In this document: in pieces, positions 20,701-31,724 of the stretch | Numbering within the stretch: position 1 is the stretch's first letter | Layout: the number at the start of each line of letters is the position of its first letter | Assembly: GCF_019393635.1 (NCBI RefSeq) | Contig: NC_057867.1 | Location: forward strand, 58,794,492-58,858,491 | From: Dromiciops gliroides | Taxonomy: Eukaryota > Chordata > Mammalia > Microbiotheria > Microbiotheriidae | DNA length: 64,000 nucleotides | Reading direction: 5' to 3' | Made by a program: the position numbers and the translations under genes | The notes under the pieces: generated by a model | What the model was told of the DNA's origin: nothing | Databases searched by the model: none | Seen by the model: only the letters and a program-made list of their open reading frames with translations

Positions 20701-21272
20701 ACTGCAGCTTAATTTTTTTAAAATTTTTTATTTTTTTTAAAGTTGGGGTCTCCTCTCGGGGCACCAGGGTCCCTGTTTCAAGCTTTTTGTGCTGAGATAT
20801 AGGGGCTGTGTCACTGGCTCTGTGTCATTGAGGCCTCTGGCTTGTAGATTTTTCACCGCCCTGGACTTCCTGTCAGAGTGCACTGGGATCAGTAGGCCTG
20901 GTCGTGCCTGTCCTGTGGCAACCTGCCCTCTCGGCTGGTGCAGGTGGGTTTCGCCACTGTTCTGCTGCGCCACCAGCTTGTTCTGCCAGGATCCAGGGGC
21001 CTCACTTGTTTGGCTGTGGCCCACAGCTTCCTGCTGACTTGCCCTGACCCTCTCCTGTGCACTGCACTGCGGTGAGCTGAGACTCCCTTTTGCCTGAATG
21101 AGACCAACCTTTCCTGAAGTCTTCTAAATTATCTCTGGTTGAAAGACTGTGTCTGTCTCTTTCTTTGCAGGTTCTGTAGTTTCAGAATCCATCTAGAGGC
21201 TTTATTTAATGTTCTTTTTGAGGGAACAGAAGGAGAGCTCACCTGATTTTCTGGCTACTCTCTGCCATCTTC
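20701..21272 (-). promoter_or_regulatory. L1 5'UTR with YY1-like site at its start
   Basis: This GC- and CpG-richer block lies between the TSD and ORF1. On the minus strand it begins GAGAGAAGATGGC; AAGATGGC (complement of 21264-21271) matches the YY1 core that positions transcription start in placental L1s. Whether marsupial L1 uses it the same way is inference. Confidence 0.65.
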
Positions 21273-21289
21273 TCTCACCTGACTTTTTA

Positions 21290-21675
21290 CAACTGCCCGT
21301 TTACCTGCCTCCCTGACACATGATTTTTTACATTATGAAAATTTGAAAGTCATTAATTTGACCATCTCTATTTCTATAGTTCTTTCAGGTTTATAGTTAA
21401 CTCCACTTAACAGATTGTTATAAATAATAATACTGAAGCTACCTCTAATTCCTGGGATATTATGAAGAAAGCACTTTGTAAATCATAAACTCATTACCTC
21501 CATTGGAGTTAACGGTCAATCCTAAAAAGCTATAAAAATGAGGATATCAAATTAATGACTTTCAAATTTTCAAAAGGTAAAAAGTCATCAGAGGGGGAGG
21601 TAGATGGGCAATTGTAAAATTATTTTATACACAGGTAAGGAGGGGGTGGGAAGGGAGGAGACTTGAATTCAACCA
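21290..21675. other. No gene or clear repeat seen
   Basis: There is weak MIR-like text near 21395-21480 (GGATATTATGAAGAAAGC) but nothing firm. Confidence 0.4.
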
Positions 21676-21679
21676 GCAG

Positions 21680-21870
21680 CAAGTAAACATTTCTTAAGTA
21701 CCTGTTATGTATAAAGGATACACAGACAAAATACGATAAAATAAATACAAATAAAATTCAGAGACAAAAATAAAATACAAAGTCTGCGCTCTTGCCAAGT
21801 TTCCATTCTGCTAGAGGGGATGCAGCAGATATACAGGTTAGTAAATAGAATTAGAGTAGCAAAATATTAC
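21680..21870 (+). repeat. Repeat X, 5' part
   Basis: AACATTTCTTAAGTACCTGT and TATGTATAAAGGATACACAG are followed by CTTGCCAAGTTTCCATTCTG. They give the opening order of repeat X with an A-rich insert. Confidence 0.5.
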
Positions 21871-23690
21871 TAGGAAGATCCCGAGGGCACTTAGTTTAAT
21901 GAAAAAAGGAAACATGGTTTATAATAGGTAGATTGCTTGTTTTTGTGTATATGGGCATTTTTCTTGTGCTTGAACCAATGTGAAACTAGTTCTTTTAAGT
22001 AGTTTAAATATTCCCTTTCTACTCCTGTTTATGTTGTTCTGCTTCTTTTGTTTATCATGTTATTCTGTTTTCTCTAAAAAAGAAAAAAAGTTTCTTAAGC
22101 AAGGTAGACTTGGGCTCACCATCTTTCTTTATGGTGTATGTTTCCAGAAAGTGGAATCCAAGTGAATGAAGCAGGGTGCATTAGTTCTGCAGAAAGGGAG
22201 GCTACTGGAAAAATTGGTATTGGAAGGAGCAAAAGCCCCATCTGAACCCCGTATGTGGTGTCACAGTCCAAAGAACCAACCACATGTAACCTTTAGTTGG
22301 ATTAGTAGAATCACAGTCTTCAAAGGAGAGGAAGTAATAGTCCTTGTATATATTGAGCCCTCCATTGCTTTATAAGTTGCACTGTCTAGGGAAGGGTGAC
22401 CCAGAGAAGAGGGAACTAGAAACTGCATCATTCAAAGATTACTTGAAGGGAGCTGGGGGTGTAGGATTAGTTGACAGAGAGGAGAAGGCTCATGTTGGGG
22501 TGGAGCTGACCTTGATAGTTGTCTCCCATGCTTGAAGAGTTATCATACAGGGAAAAAAGTTTTTTTTTCCTTCTTGTACACAAAGTGTGGAACTATGAGA
22601 CTGATTTTAACATTTTACAAAAGGGTGAACTTGCTAGCCTCAAGGGGTTAAAAAATAGATGTCACTAGAGGTGATTACATGGAGGCTGGATGACCATCAG
22701 CTAAGAATGTTGTAGAGGGGATTCCTATAGGTTTGACTAAATGACCTTAGAGATTCTTTTGGTTTTAGAGAAGCTTTGCTTCTTGGGTGAAAAAATGGAA
22801 GTAGATTGTATTAGGACCAATCCCTGCTCTGGGAGAGCTCACAGTCTGGCAGGGGAGACAAGACTAACATTCAGCAATAATATAAGGCTTCCTAAAACAA
22901 AATACTGCTCTTCGTGATATGGAGTAATGGGGCCATTGGAGTTTGAATGCTTCTCTTTTCTTCTGTACAGAGTATTCGGGAATAAAACAGCTGCTATCTT
23001 TGCATCTGGCTATGCTTGCCTTGTCTCCTAACGCATGAGAAATTCATATTCTAACCTTTTCATCTATACTTTAAAGAACTAGTGACTCTCTTGGGTAAGT
23101 GAGCTAGAAGGAAGTCAAGCAGCATCCGCGAACCTTCACCCACCCACTTTGCTCTTTCCAATTGAGTGCCTTTACTAAATCAAAGCAGATGGGATAGCTG
23201 ACGTATGGGGCAAACCCATGGGACAGTGGAGCAAGGCCTCACTGTACTCAGCACGCCGTCTTAACATCCCAGGCACCACAAAGTTGGTAGGTCAGGATTC
23301 CTAAGGTGAGGCCCCATGTACACAGTACATATGCTCACCAACACCTTAGTTTTTGAGTACATCAAACTAGTCACATTTAACTACTAACAGTGACAGAGAG
23401 AAAGCTTCAGGATAGACTTTCCAATTTCCTAATTGCTGCTCAATTCTGTTCAGTGCAATAAACATTTATTAAGCAGTGACCATGTGTAGACCCACTGTTA
23501 TATAGACTGGAGTCACATCACATGTGCAATTAACTGAAGGAAATCCAACTATATCTGCTGGGCAAGAAAGAGAAAAAATACTAGAATAGTGGGAGCAAAT
23601 TGAGTGTATCTATTATCCCACTTAAAGTAACTATATTAATCAAGTGAGAACACCAATCAGTGTGGAGAAGTAGAATTAATCTATCTCAAA
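21871..23690. other. No gene seen
   Basis: The short frames show no domain. A partial repeat X opening (CAATAAACATTTATTAAGCA at 23457-23476) is the only repeat I recognise. Confidence 0.45.
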
Positions 23691-23702
23691 GCCATTTCTA
23701 TC

Positions 23703-23812
23703 AGAGAGAGGGGGAGGAGAGGGAGGGAGGGAGAGAGACAGACAGACAGACAGAGACAGAGAGACAGAGACAGAGACAGAGAGACACAGAGAGAGACAGA
23801 GAGAGAGAGAGA
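23703..23812. repeat. (GA)n/(GACA)n microsatellite
   Basis: GAGAGAGG units pass into GACA and CAGAGA units. The apparent peptide rich in R, E, T and D in this region is only the repeat translated. Confidence 0.95.
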
Positions 23813-23964
23813 ACAAACGAGAACAGTTTGGAGTTAACATTATAGAATAGTTGAGTACCCAGTCCCATTTTTTCCTCTATCAGCAGTCAAGGAACCAATG
23901 GGACTCCTTCCAGAGAGGAGGGGGAGGAGGAGGAGGAGGAAAAGTAGGAGTAATAATAATGGTT

Positions 23965-24275
23965 TTTGTTCTTGTTTGTCCTTCATTCTCAAAGAGGGTC
24001 ATGACATCAAGGTGATGTCATGACTTGCAGTGAATTGGATTTAAGTGAGGGAGAGCTGTGCAAGCTCACCAGCCTCACTCTCCTCCAGAGCCATATGGGT
24101 CCAGTGGCAAGATATACATCAGGAAGACTGGAGATGACTCCAGATGTTTGAGGTGATCGTAATCCAGTGACTTGTCCAAGGTCACATAGCTAGTAAGTGT
24201 CTGAGGTGAGATTTGAACTCAGGTCCTCCCAACTTCAGGGCCAATGCTCTATCCACTGTGCCACCTAGATGCTAC
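23965..24275 (-). mobile_element. Composite SINE, antisense, with hairpin tail
   Basis: TTTGTCCTTCATTCTCAAAG, then the hairpin CATGACATCA-AGG-TGATGTCATG (24000-24022), CTCCTCCAGAGCCATATGGG and GGTCACATAGCTAGTAAGTG, ending CCACTGTGCCACCTAGATGC. Copies in the same order are at 57515-57815, and in sense at 53725-54110. The A/T-rich flanks TAATAATAATGG and TAATGATAATGG could be a TSD. Confidence 0.85.
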
Positions 24276-24289
24276 TAATGATAATGGTA

Positions 24290-24515
24290 ATAATAAACAT
24301 GGCTAACATTTATATAACATTTTAAGATTTCCTCACAACAGTCCTCTAAGGTAGGTGCTATCATTATCTCCATTTTTACAGATAAAGAAACTGAGGCTGA
24401 GGATATTAAATAACTTGTCCAAATTCAGAGTCAAGCAAATATATGAGACAGAATTTGAACTCAGCTCTTCTGATGCCACTTCTAGTACCTTATCCACTTC
24501 ACTGCTTCTTCATTT
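24290..24515 (-). mobile_element. MIR, antisense
   Basis: CTCACAACAGTCCTCTAAGG, TAGGTGCTATCATTATCTCC, ACAGATAAAGAAACTGAGGC and GACAGAATTTGAACTCAGC mark an antisense MIR. Confidence 0.85.
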
Positions 24516-24519
24516 GAAC

Positions 24520-26080
24520 CTCAGTATCAATAATTTCTTCTTCCTGGAGAACAGTTGTGAGTAATAGAAAAGAGTGCTTTCATTAGAATGGAATAGGGCT
24601 CACTGCCCTTGTATGGGCTCTTAATCTAATCCCGTAAGGGGTTAAAGAAGACCATCCTTAGGTGTAGCAATAGCCCAGTCACTTCAGGTGGATGTCTTGA
24701 CCAGATGAGCAAACATTATTCTTTGTTCTAAGTCATGCTTACTAGCCTTAATCCTTTTCCTTCTGAAAGGCCTTTCTGTTCTCCATGTATATCACTCACT
24801 TTTCCAAGGGGCTTTTTCCAGGAGTCTGAAAAGAGCTTTTTAGACCAGAGCAAAATAGCATTCTTCATCTTTCACATATGCTTTTACTTATGCAGTGTTT
24901 TCAGTATGTTTCCATGGTCAGTTGGTGCCATCTCATTTTTCCTGCTGAGGGTGAGTCTAGAATCTCTTCTTCATCTTAACTCCAGCCAACTGATTCATTT
25001 TGCTGTTTCTGCTATGTCTGCTAAGAGAATTGGCCTGAGTTGGCGCGAAAGGCCCTGCAGTTTGTGATCATCTAAGTTCCTTGGGTACTCTCTTACCCTG
25101 GGTGGGGATGTGGGGGAGTCGAGCAAGAAGAAGAAGCAGTTATGTGAGTGCCTTAATATCATGCTTATCAAGTCAACGAGCATTTAGTGAACACCTCCTG
25201 CATGCCAGGCACTTCTCTAAATGTTGAGAAACCCCTTTTAAAGAGTACTTTTTCAAGTTATCAGAGTTATTGTGGTCAAGATGATCTAGATGAATCCAGC
25301 CTCTGACCCTCATTATCTGTGTGACCCTAAGCAAGTCACTTTTATTTGTTTTTTTAACTTTTTAATTATTTCTTTTTTCTTTTATTTATTTCTTTTAGCT
25401 TTTTTCAAGCTAAGTTTCCTTGATTTGCCTCCTTTTAGCTCTATATTTCCAAACGGATAGATAATTTGCTAAGCTGAATAATCATGTTTATTTTTTGGAA
25501 AGAGAATTAAAAGAAATGACTAATAAATAGTTTTAGAATTAGAAAGTTCTGTTTGCAGTTTAGAGAACAAGTGATGAGATGAATATCATCAGAAACTTTA
25601 CTTTTCAAATCGGAAAAACCATTAAAAATGCAAGAGTCGAAGTAGCCAGAATTAAACTCGAAAACCACAGAAGCTGGTTTAAACTCTTGAATGCTGGGTA
25701 TTGCAAAACCACTTCTCACAGAATTCCTCAATTGCCTGCTGAAACCATCAAGTCACAGCAGCCTCCAGACAAAAACCTGATGATGTGGTTTCACTGCTGA
25801 TTTTGCACCTCCCTGCCTCTCCTGGGCCCTTGGATGGAAACATTCTGATCCCTTTGCTCACACTGGGCAAATCTCTTTCCCCTTGTCTTTGTGCTTCTCC
25901 ATGAGAGAGATGCTACCAACCAGGGTCCAGAGTAGGTGTGCTTCCTTGTCCCTGTATTGAGGCACTGGGTCATTTCATTTTCATTTTGTATTATCTTCCC
26001 AGGTTCCCACATATCCTTTGTAGTTTTTGCTTAGTGCTTGATTTGCAATTTCAGAAGGAAGAAATACAGATGTAGCAGGA
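24520..26080. other. No gene seen; small repeat traces
   Basis: I see a repeat X opening near 25165-25240 (GCATTTAGTGAACACCTCCT, ATGCCAGGCACTTCTCTAAA) and a MIR core near 25285-25345 (GTGTGACCCTAAGCAAGTCA). The rest shows no recognisable frame or family. Confidence 0.5.
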
Positions 26081-26084
26081 AATT

Positions 26085-26165
26085 TGTGAAATATTGAAAC
26101 ATAGAATGATACAGAGAGACCCTTAGAGATCATCTAATGTGAATCCCTTATTTTATAGACATTAA
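26085..26165 (-). mobile_element. MIR3/THER1-like fragment
   Basis: ACATAGAATGATACAGAGAG and CCTTAGAGATCATCTAATGT match the 'tagagatcatctagtccaac' opening of this family as read antisense. Confidence 0.6.
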
Positions 26166-26224
26166 ATCTCTGATAGAACTTGTTGTGAGGAAAAAACAAG
26201 ATACTATTTATAAAATGCTAAGCA

Positions 26225-26400
26225 CAAGTTTTTGAGGTAGTTGTAATTATTATCTCCATTTTGCAGTTGAGGAAACTGAGGCATAAGAGGTTAAGTGGCT
26301 TGCCCAGGCTCACACAGCTAATAAATGCCTGAGGCCTGATTTGATTTTTTTTCCTGAGTCCTTATCTAGCCTTCTACCTACTTTGCCACCTAGCTGCCAC
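26225..26400 (-). mobile_element. MIR/Mar1-like SINE, antisense
   Basis: TTATCTCCATTTTGCAGTTG, AGGAAACTGAGGCATAAGAG, CTTGCCCAGGCTCACACAGC and TTTGCCACCTAGCTGCC. The presence of the GGCAGCTAGG head links it to the Mar1-like group. Confidence 0.8.
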
Positions 26401-26636
26401 TAGAGCTCTTGATGGTAAGTAATCCACATGGAATAGACTTTGGCAAAAAGCCAATTGGTAGTAGTTGTCAATCCAAGTTAGTTGGGCAAACTAATCTTAT
26501 CTCACAAGGAAAAGCAGGAATATTTCTCTGAATAAAGGCTCTCTTGGCCCTAAGCCAGGTGAACAGATTTGATCTATTGTATCTAGTTTGTATTTACTTA
26601 CATGTATACACATTTCTCCCATTAAAATGTCCTTGG

Positions 26637-26774
26637 GGGGCAGCTAGGTGGCGCAGTGGTTAAGCACCGGCTCTGGATTCAGGAGGGCCTGAGTTCAAAT
26701 TCGGCCCCAGACACTTGACACTTACTAGCTGTGTGACCCTGGGCAGTCACTTAACCCCCATTGCCTGCAAAAAA
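26637..26774 (+). mobile_element. SINE-B copy with 13-base TSD
   Basis: AAAATGTCCTTGG flanks it at 26624-26636 and 26775-26787. The head GGGGCAGCTAGGTGGCGCAG is intact; a base is missing in the usual GGGCAAGTCAC (GGGCAGTCAC here). Confidence 0.95.
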
Positions 26775-26869
26775 AAAATGTCCTTGGAACAGGTATTGTT
26801 TTGGCTATCTAACCCCAATGGGTGACACATAGTCGTTATCGTCAAGGTGGACAGAGAGGCAGAGGCATT

Positions 26870-27190
26870 GTGTACCCCAAGAATAAGAGTGGGAGGGGAC
26901 TAGTGACAGAGAGACCAATTAGAAGGTTACTGTAATACTCGAGGTGAGATGATGAGAGCTGGACCTGGGGTGGGGGTAGGGTAGGAGGGAGACACATGAA
27001 TGGAGAGAAGGAATGAATTTGAGAGATGTTTAGGATTAGAATTAAGAGACGAATCAGATGTAGAAACTCAAAGAGAAGGCAGCATCAAGGATGATTTCAA
27101 AGATTCAGATCTAGATGAGGAGTTAGGATTGCAGTGCCCGTGATAGAAAGAGGGATGGCTTTTGGGGCAAGAAAAAGAGTTGAGTTGTAT
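26870..27190 (+). repeat. Repeat X, middle-to-3' part
   Basis: CAATTAGAAGGTTACTGTAA, TACTCGAGGTGAGATGATGA, GAATTTGAGAGATGTTTAGG and AAGGATGATTTCAAAGATTC continue the order seen in longer relatives of repeat X. Confidence 0.5.
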
Positions 27191-27204
27191 ATATGTTGAT
27201 TCAG

Positions 27205-27700
27205 AAGCACGGATCTGATCACATCATTCCCCTGCTCAAAAAGTTCCAATCATTCTATATAGCCTCTAGTATAAAATACTCTCCTTTGTCACTTAAAGTT
27301 CTTCAGTGACTGACTGTATTCAGCCTTTCCAGATTTATCAAATATTACTTTACTTTACCCATTAAACGTTCCAACCAAACTGGCTAAATAGTTTGGCAGT
27401 TCATCTGCTTCTTCTGTAGCTTAGTGTACCTGGAACACACTTACTCCCTCTTTAGTGCTGCCTCTTAGAATGTCTAGATTCCTTCAAAGTTTAGCTCAAG
27501 TATCACCTGCCACTTGAGGCTTTTTCTGACTCACCTTTCCCCAATACCTAGCATTTACTCCACTCATAGTACCTTTTTCCTATTAAATTGCATTCAATTT
27601 TCACATATTTCATATTTACTTATCTGTATACATGGTGTTTCCCCTGATAGAATGTAAATGCAAGACTGGGTACCATTTTATTTTTTATTTTATGTTTTGA
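27205..27700 (+). mobile_element. L2 LINE 3' region
   Basis: GATCACATCATTCCCCTGCT, TCAGCCTTTCCAGATTTATC, CTCAAGTATCACCTGCCACT and TAGAATGTAAATGCAAGACT match the order of the L2 3' end. No open frame is retained. Confidence 0.75.
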
Positions 27701-27900
27701 ATAAATAGCCTGAATAGGCCATGCATCAGTTACACACTCAAACAGATAAGATCCATATAAATTAAGGACAGTATCTATGGGCCATTTATATAGAGGTAAG
27801 CTTGTCTACAAATGACCATTTTGGGTTCTGAGGTGTATGAAGGGAAAGCCATTCCTAGGGCAATTGCCCAGTTACCTCTGGTTTATCATAAAGAAAACCA

Positions 27901-28052
27901 GTGGGGCAGCTAGGTGGCGCAGTGGATAGAGCACCAGCCCTGGAGTCAGGAGTATCTGAGTTCAAATCTGGCCTCAGACACTTAACACTTACTAGCTGTG
28001 TGACTCTGGGCAAGTCACTTAACCCCAATTGCCCCACTTAAAAAAAAAAGAA
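27901..28052 (+). mobile_element. SINE-A copy with 10-base TSD
   Basis: AAGAAAACCA lies at 27891-27900 and 28053-28062. The body has GGAGTCAGGAG, CACTTAACAC and CCAATTGCCCCAC; the tail is A-rich. Confidence 0.93.
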
Positions 28053-28364
28053 AAGAAAACCAATACAACTGAGCCCCATTTGAATGTATTTGTGAGACAG
28101 GATTGGAGAATTCTGTTGTGCTGTTGACTTTGAAAGGGGGACAGAGGCAGTAATTCCAACTGTCATTTGGCCAGGGGGGTAGTTTAAGCTGCTTAACCAA
28201 GATGATAGGCAGTGGCCTTGATGGTTTTGAATGGCCTTCAGTTGTTCTCTGATTCTTTTTGGTAATATTGTTATTTGTGTATGTGCTATATCCTTTTAGT
28301 AGTTTGTGAACTCTATTAGAATCAGTGTCTTATTTAATATTTTTTTAAATGTTCCCTAGATAAG

Positions 28365-28500
28365 AAGCAGTGTGGCATAATGGATTGTGTGTTGACCTTG
28401 AAGCCAAGAAGACTTGGATTCGTGTTTCACCTTTGACACACACTGGCTGTGGGATTCTGGGCAAGTCACTTAACCTCTTAATAGTTTCGGCAGCTCTCTA
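28365..28500 (+). mobile_element. MIR/Mar1-like SINE, interrupted at its 3' side
   Basis: AGTGTGGCATAATGGATTGT and TTGGATTCGTGTTTCACC are followed by TTCTGGGCAAGTCACTTAAC and AGCTCTCTAAGAGTATA. A young SINE follows at once. Confidence 0.7.
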
Positions 28501-28511
28501 AGAGTATACAG

Positions 28512-28668
28512 ATTGGGAGGCAGCTAGGTAGTGCAGTGGATAAAGCACCGGCCCTGGATTCAGGAGGACCTGAGTTTAAATCTGGCCTCAGACGCTTGAC
28601 ACTTACTAGTTGTGTGACCCTGGGCAAGTCACTTAACCCTCATTGCCCCACAAAAAACAAACAAACAA
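28512..28668 (+). mobile_element. SINE-B copy with 12-base TSD
   Basis: AAGAGTATACAG is found at 28500-28511 and 28669-28680. The head is GGCAGCTAGGTAGTGCAGTG, with the A-box slightly changed. The tail has ACAAACAAAC units. Confidence 0.94.
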
Positions 28669-28689
28669 AAGAGTATACAGGCTGTCCTT

Positions 28690-29965
28690 AAAGTCTTAGT
28701 GCAGTTTTATTGTGCTAAGACTTTTGGGACACACTGGACATTGCAGAAGAGGTGCTGATGTGCATTGGCAGAGAAAGTTTCCTAACTTCCTAACAGTGTT
28801 TTCAAATAATAGTTGTTTAAAATATGTGCTGAAATAGTGTTTGGGCAGAGTTTCCCTGCTGTCATTGAACTGATGATTTTAATTCCTATTTGGAGTTGAA
28901 TCACAGGCCTTGAAACAGTTGCTTATCTGCATCCAATGAGAGATTGATCCATGGTCCCCTCTTTCAAGTTCCTTTCCTTTCTGGGTTCACAGCTTACATT
29001 GGGAGATAATACCACATGTCTTGAACCTTCTTCCCCTTTCCTGGAGTTCAGGTAAGCCCTATTGTTCAATTGCTTTGCCAACTTATTGGATGGATGTCAG
29101 AAGGCGCCCTCGAGAACTGTTCTCTGGATCCTAGTGCATGTTCCTGGTGGTTTAAAGTGCTTCTGATTATGTTCAAGTCACCAGTATAAGTTATCGGCTT
29201 TTCAAATTACTTGGGAAATGGTCTTGAGGCAAAAGCATTATCATATCTTGAGGTTATCAAGGAGTATCCGCTTTACCACCACCATGCTGATTTAATTGGC
29301 ACAGTAAGCATACCCTAGGTCTTTGGGATCGTAATTAAAGTTGTGGGGCCTGGAAAAACAAAACAAGACAAAACAAAACAAAACAACAAACCTCTATGTT
29401 ATTATTCTTGTGGTTTTTTTTTCTAAAATAAACTCTTCTAGCTTACCAAACGTTTGGGCCTAATTGAAAACTAATTAAAGTCACTGGGTTCTATTTTAAA
29501 ATCTGCCCACTGAGCCAAAGCAGCCAGGCAAGAGAGAGCATAGTTCTAAAGTGACTGTTCTAAAAATACCTTCTATCCTGCCACCCAAGCCACCCAAGCC
29601 CCTCTGATTAAGGCATTGATTTATCTTCAGTGTAAATGATGTAAAGCCTTCTTCACTGTGGTCCTGCCACCAGTTCTCACTCTAATTTAGCTATAAGAAA
29701 TGATTTGTTTATTGAACTAGATGACCCTTTGCCATTCACCCAAAATATGCAGAAGTCTAACCCTTGAACTCTGGGAAGAGGCTCCATTGGGAAAATGACC
29801 TGTGGCAAAACCTAGGGTCCAGAGTAGAGAAGTGAAGGCTTGGAATTTGGGCAGGGCCAGTCTGGACTTTGGTACACTCCTTTTTGCAGATGGGCAGTTC
29901 TCCCTATATAGACAATAAAATTTGGTTGACATTTCTGTCACTTGACTTTTCATTTTATGGGTCTT
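28690..29965. other. No gene or clear repeat seen
   Basis: An (AAAAC)n-type run at 29352-29392 and weak old-repeat text are all I can see. Confidence 0.45.
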
Positions 29966-29969
29966 TTAA

Positions 29970-30060
29970 TCAGTCAACAAGTATTAAGTACTTAGTGTGT
30001 ACTTGGTGATGGGGATGCAAAGGGTTCTTACCTTTACGGAGCTTACATTGCTTCTTCATC
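29970..30060 (+). repeat. Repeat X, 5' fragment
   Basis: TCAACAAGTATTAAGTACTT and AGTGTGTACTTGGTGATGGG, then TTTACGGAGCTTACATTG, give the opening of repeat X only. Confidence 0.5.
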
Positions 30061-30119
30061 TGTCTTCTGATCTGTGATTTCTGTCCGTTTGACTACTCGT
30101 TTACTTTATTCCCAATAAA

Positions 30120-30285
30120 GTGAAAATTACTAGCATTATTATATTATTTGTTATAACATAATTTACATAATATTATCAATTATTATTTGCGCAATAGATT
30201 TATGTAATACTATAGATTATTATTTATACAATAACATAACATTCATATATAATCACTTACACAATAATATAATGTTTATATATAA
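30120..30285. repeat. AT-rich low-complexity stretch
   Basis: Repeated ATAATATTA, TTATTATTT and ATATAATCA units are nearly free of G and C. Confidence 0.75.
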
Positions 30286-30287
30286 TC

Positions 30288-30565
30288 GTGGCATTTAGGT
30301 GGTCCAGTGGATGGAGGCCTAGGCCTAGAGTCAGGAAGACTTGAGTTCAAATTTGACCTCAGACACTCATCAGCTGGGTGACCCCAAGTAAGTCATTTAA
30401 CCTGTCTGCCTCAGTTTCCTCATCTGTAAAATGAGGATAATAGTAGCACCTACCTCCCAGGGTTGTTATTTTGAGGATCCAATGAGATATATTTGTAGAG
30501 GGCTTTCTTAGCACAGTACCTGTCACATAGTAGGTCCTTAATAAATTCTTATGCCCTTCCTTCTT
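30288..30565 (+). mobile_element. Mar1/MIR-like SINE, nearly full length
   Basis: Head GGCATTTAGGTGGTCCAGTG, B-box-like TGAGTTCAAATTTG, core GGGTGACCCCAAGTAAGTCA, then TCAGTTTCCTCATCTGTAAA, CTCCCAGGGTTGTTATTTTG and CACATAGTAGGTCCTTAATA. All parts from head to tail are visible. Confidence 0.88.
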
Positions 30566-30589
30566 TTCCATTTACTTTGCAGTGTGATG

Positions 30590-31100
30590 CATGTTCAAAT
30601 ACTTCTTCTCATGTGTCTATTATAAGATTTGTTTTGGTCCTTTAACTCCTAATCAGGATTCTTTGTTCATTCTCAATCACTTTTCTCATATGCTCACTTA
30701 CTGTATATTCCATTCTTCAGATGTTTGCATGATTACAAAACTCTTTCCTGATTTCCTTCTATTTCTCATTCATTTCTATTTTAATCAATGTCATAGTATT
30801 TCATCATGCTGCTGGACCATGATTTCTTGAGTTCTTTAACTATTTCCTTATTATTGGACATTTAGGATATTTCTAGCTTTTGAATTGCATGTAATGTTGG
30901 ATATTTATTTTCGTGAATTTACTTTTCAAATTCTATTTAGCTGAAGCTACTGAAATAGGGGATAATAGAATTAATTTAACTTCTATCACCTTAAATTTTC
31001 TGTACTGATACCACTATACTTATTTCATAGGGCTGTTGTGAGGTTCAAATGAAGTATGTAGGTGAACACACTTTATGAGACTAATATACAATGCAATTAT
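30590..31100. other. Old repeat-like, unassigned
   Basis: The T-rich text (ATAGTATTTCATCATGCTGC, TGCTGGACCATGATTTC) hints at an old antisense L1-like piece, but I cannot place it with confidence. Confidence 0.3.
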
Positions 31101-31121
31101 TATTAAGATAATTTTACATTT

Positions 31122-31269
31122 GGGGCAGCTAGGTGGCGCAGTGCATAGAGCACAGGTCCTGGATTCAGGAGAACCTGAGTTCAAATCCAGCCTCCGACAC
31201 TTGACACTTACTAGCTGTGTGACCCTGGGCAAGTCACTTAACCCCGAATTGCCTCACCCCCCCAAAAAA
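31122..31269 (+). mobile_element. SINE copy, A/B hybrid, 16-base TSD
   Basis: AAGATAATTTTACATT (31105-31120) and AAGATAATTTTGCATT (31270-31285) differ at one base. The body has B-type GGATTCAGGAG and CACTTGACAC but A-like GAATTGCCTCAC. Confidence 0.94.
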
Positions 31270-31344
31270 AAGATAATTTTGCATTCTATGCCCATCAAGG
31301 ATGTATGGTAAGAAGGGAGCTAGAAGCTTAATGGGACTTAATGG

Positions 31345-31475
31345 GTGTAGAGCAGTGTGGTTAGAATTCATGAATTCAGATCTTAGCTCTCTATGGTTTG
31401 AGGACAAGTCATTCTCTCTCTTCTGGGCCTCAGTTTCCACCTTTGTAAAACAGATCATTGGACAGCTCTAAAATC
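31345..31475 (+). mobile_element. MIR fragment
   Basis: GAGGACAAGTCATTCTCTCT, GGGCCTCAGTTTCCACCTTT and GTAAAACAGATCATTGGACA mark the core and 3' side of a MIR. Confidence 0.7.
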
Positions 31476-31724
31476 ATAGCTGTGATTTTGTCAGCATCCA
31501 CTCAGTGTCTAACAATGCACTGATTGCTGTGAGAGACACAGGAAAGAGCAATAAGATGATATTCTGAGAATTATATCCATGAAGAATGTAATAGATAAGA
31601 GAAGACTATATAAAATGGTGTAATAATGAACCCAGACTATAGGGACTCAGAGAAGAGTAAGATGAATGGTGGTCAAGGTAAAGGAAAGCTTCCTGTAACA
31701 AGTAGGGCATGAGCTGAACCCTAA

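Larger units (their letters stand above)
18289..21272 (-). mobile_element. L1 LINE with complete ends and a large internal deletion
   Basis: TCTCACCTGAC at 18278-18288 and 21273-21283 is a perfect 11-base TSD. On the minus strand the element starts GAGAGAAGATGGCAGAGAG, and runs through a GC-rich 5'UTR, ORF1 and the terminal part of ORF2 to a 3'UTR. It is about 3.0 kb, roughly half a full L1. The missing part spans the end of ORF1 and the ORF2 endonuclease and most of the reverse transcriptase. Divergence looks moderate: frames persist over 100-160 codons but are broken. Confidence 0.9.

Noticed and set aside
20737..21107. Overlapping GC-rich frames on both strands as a host gene with a CpG island
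   Set aside because: They lie within the L1 5'UTR, between the TSD and the ORF1 start.
23660..23845. Charged, repetitive small protein rich in R, E, T and D
   Set aside because: It is the (GA)n/(GACA)n microsatellite read in frame.
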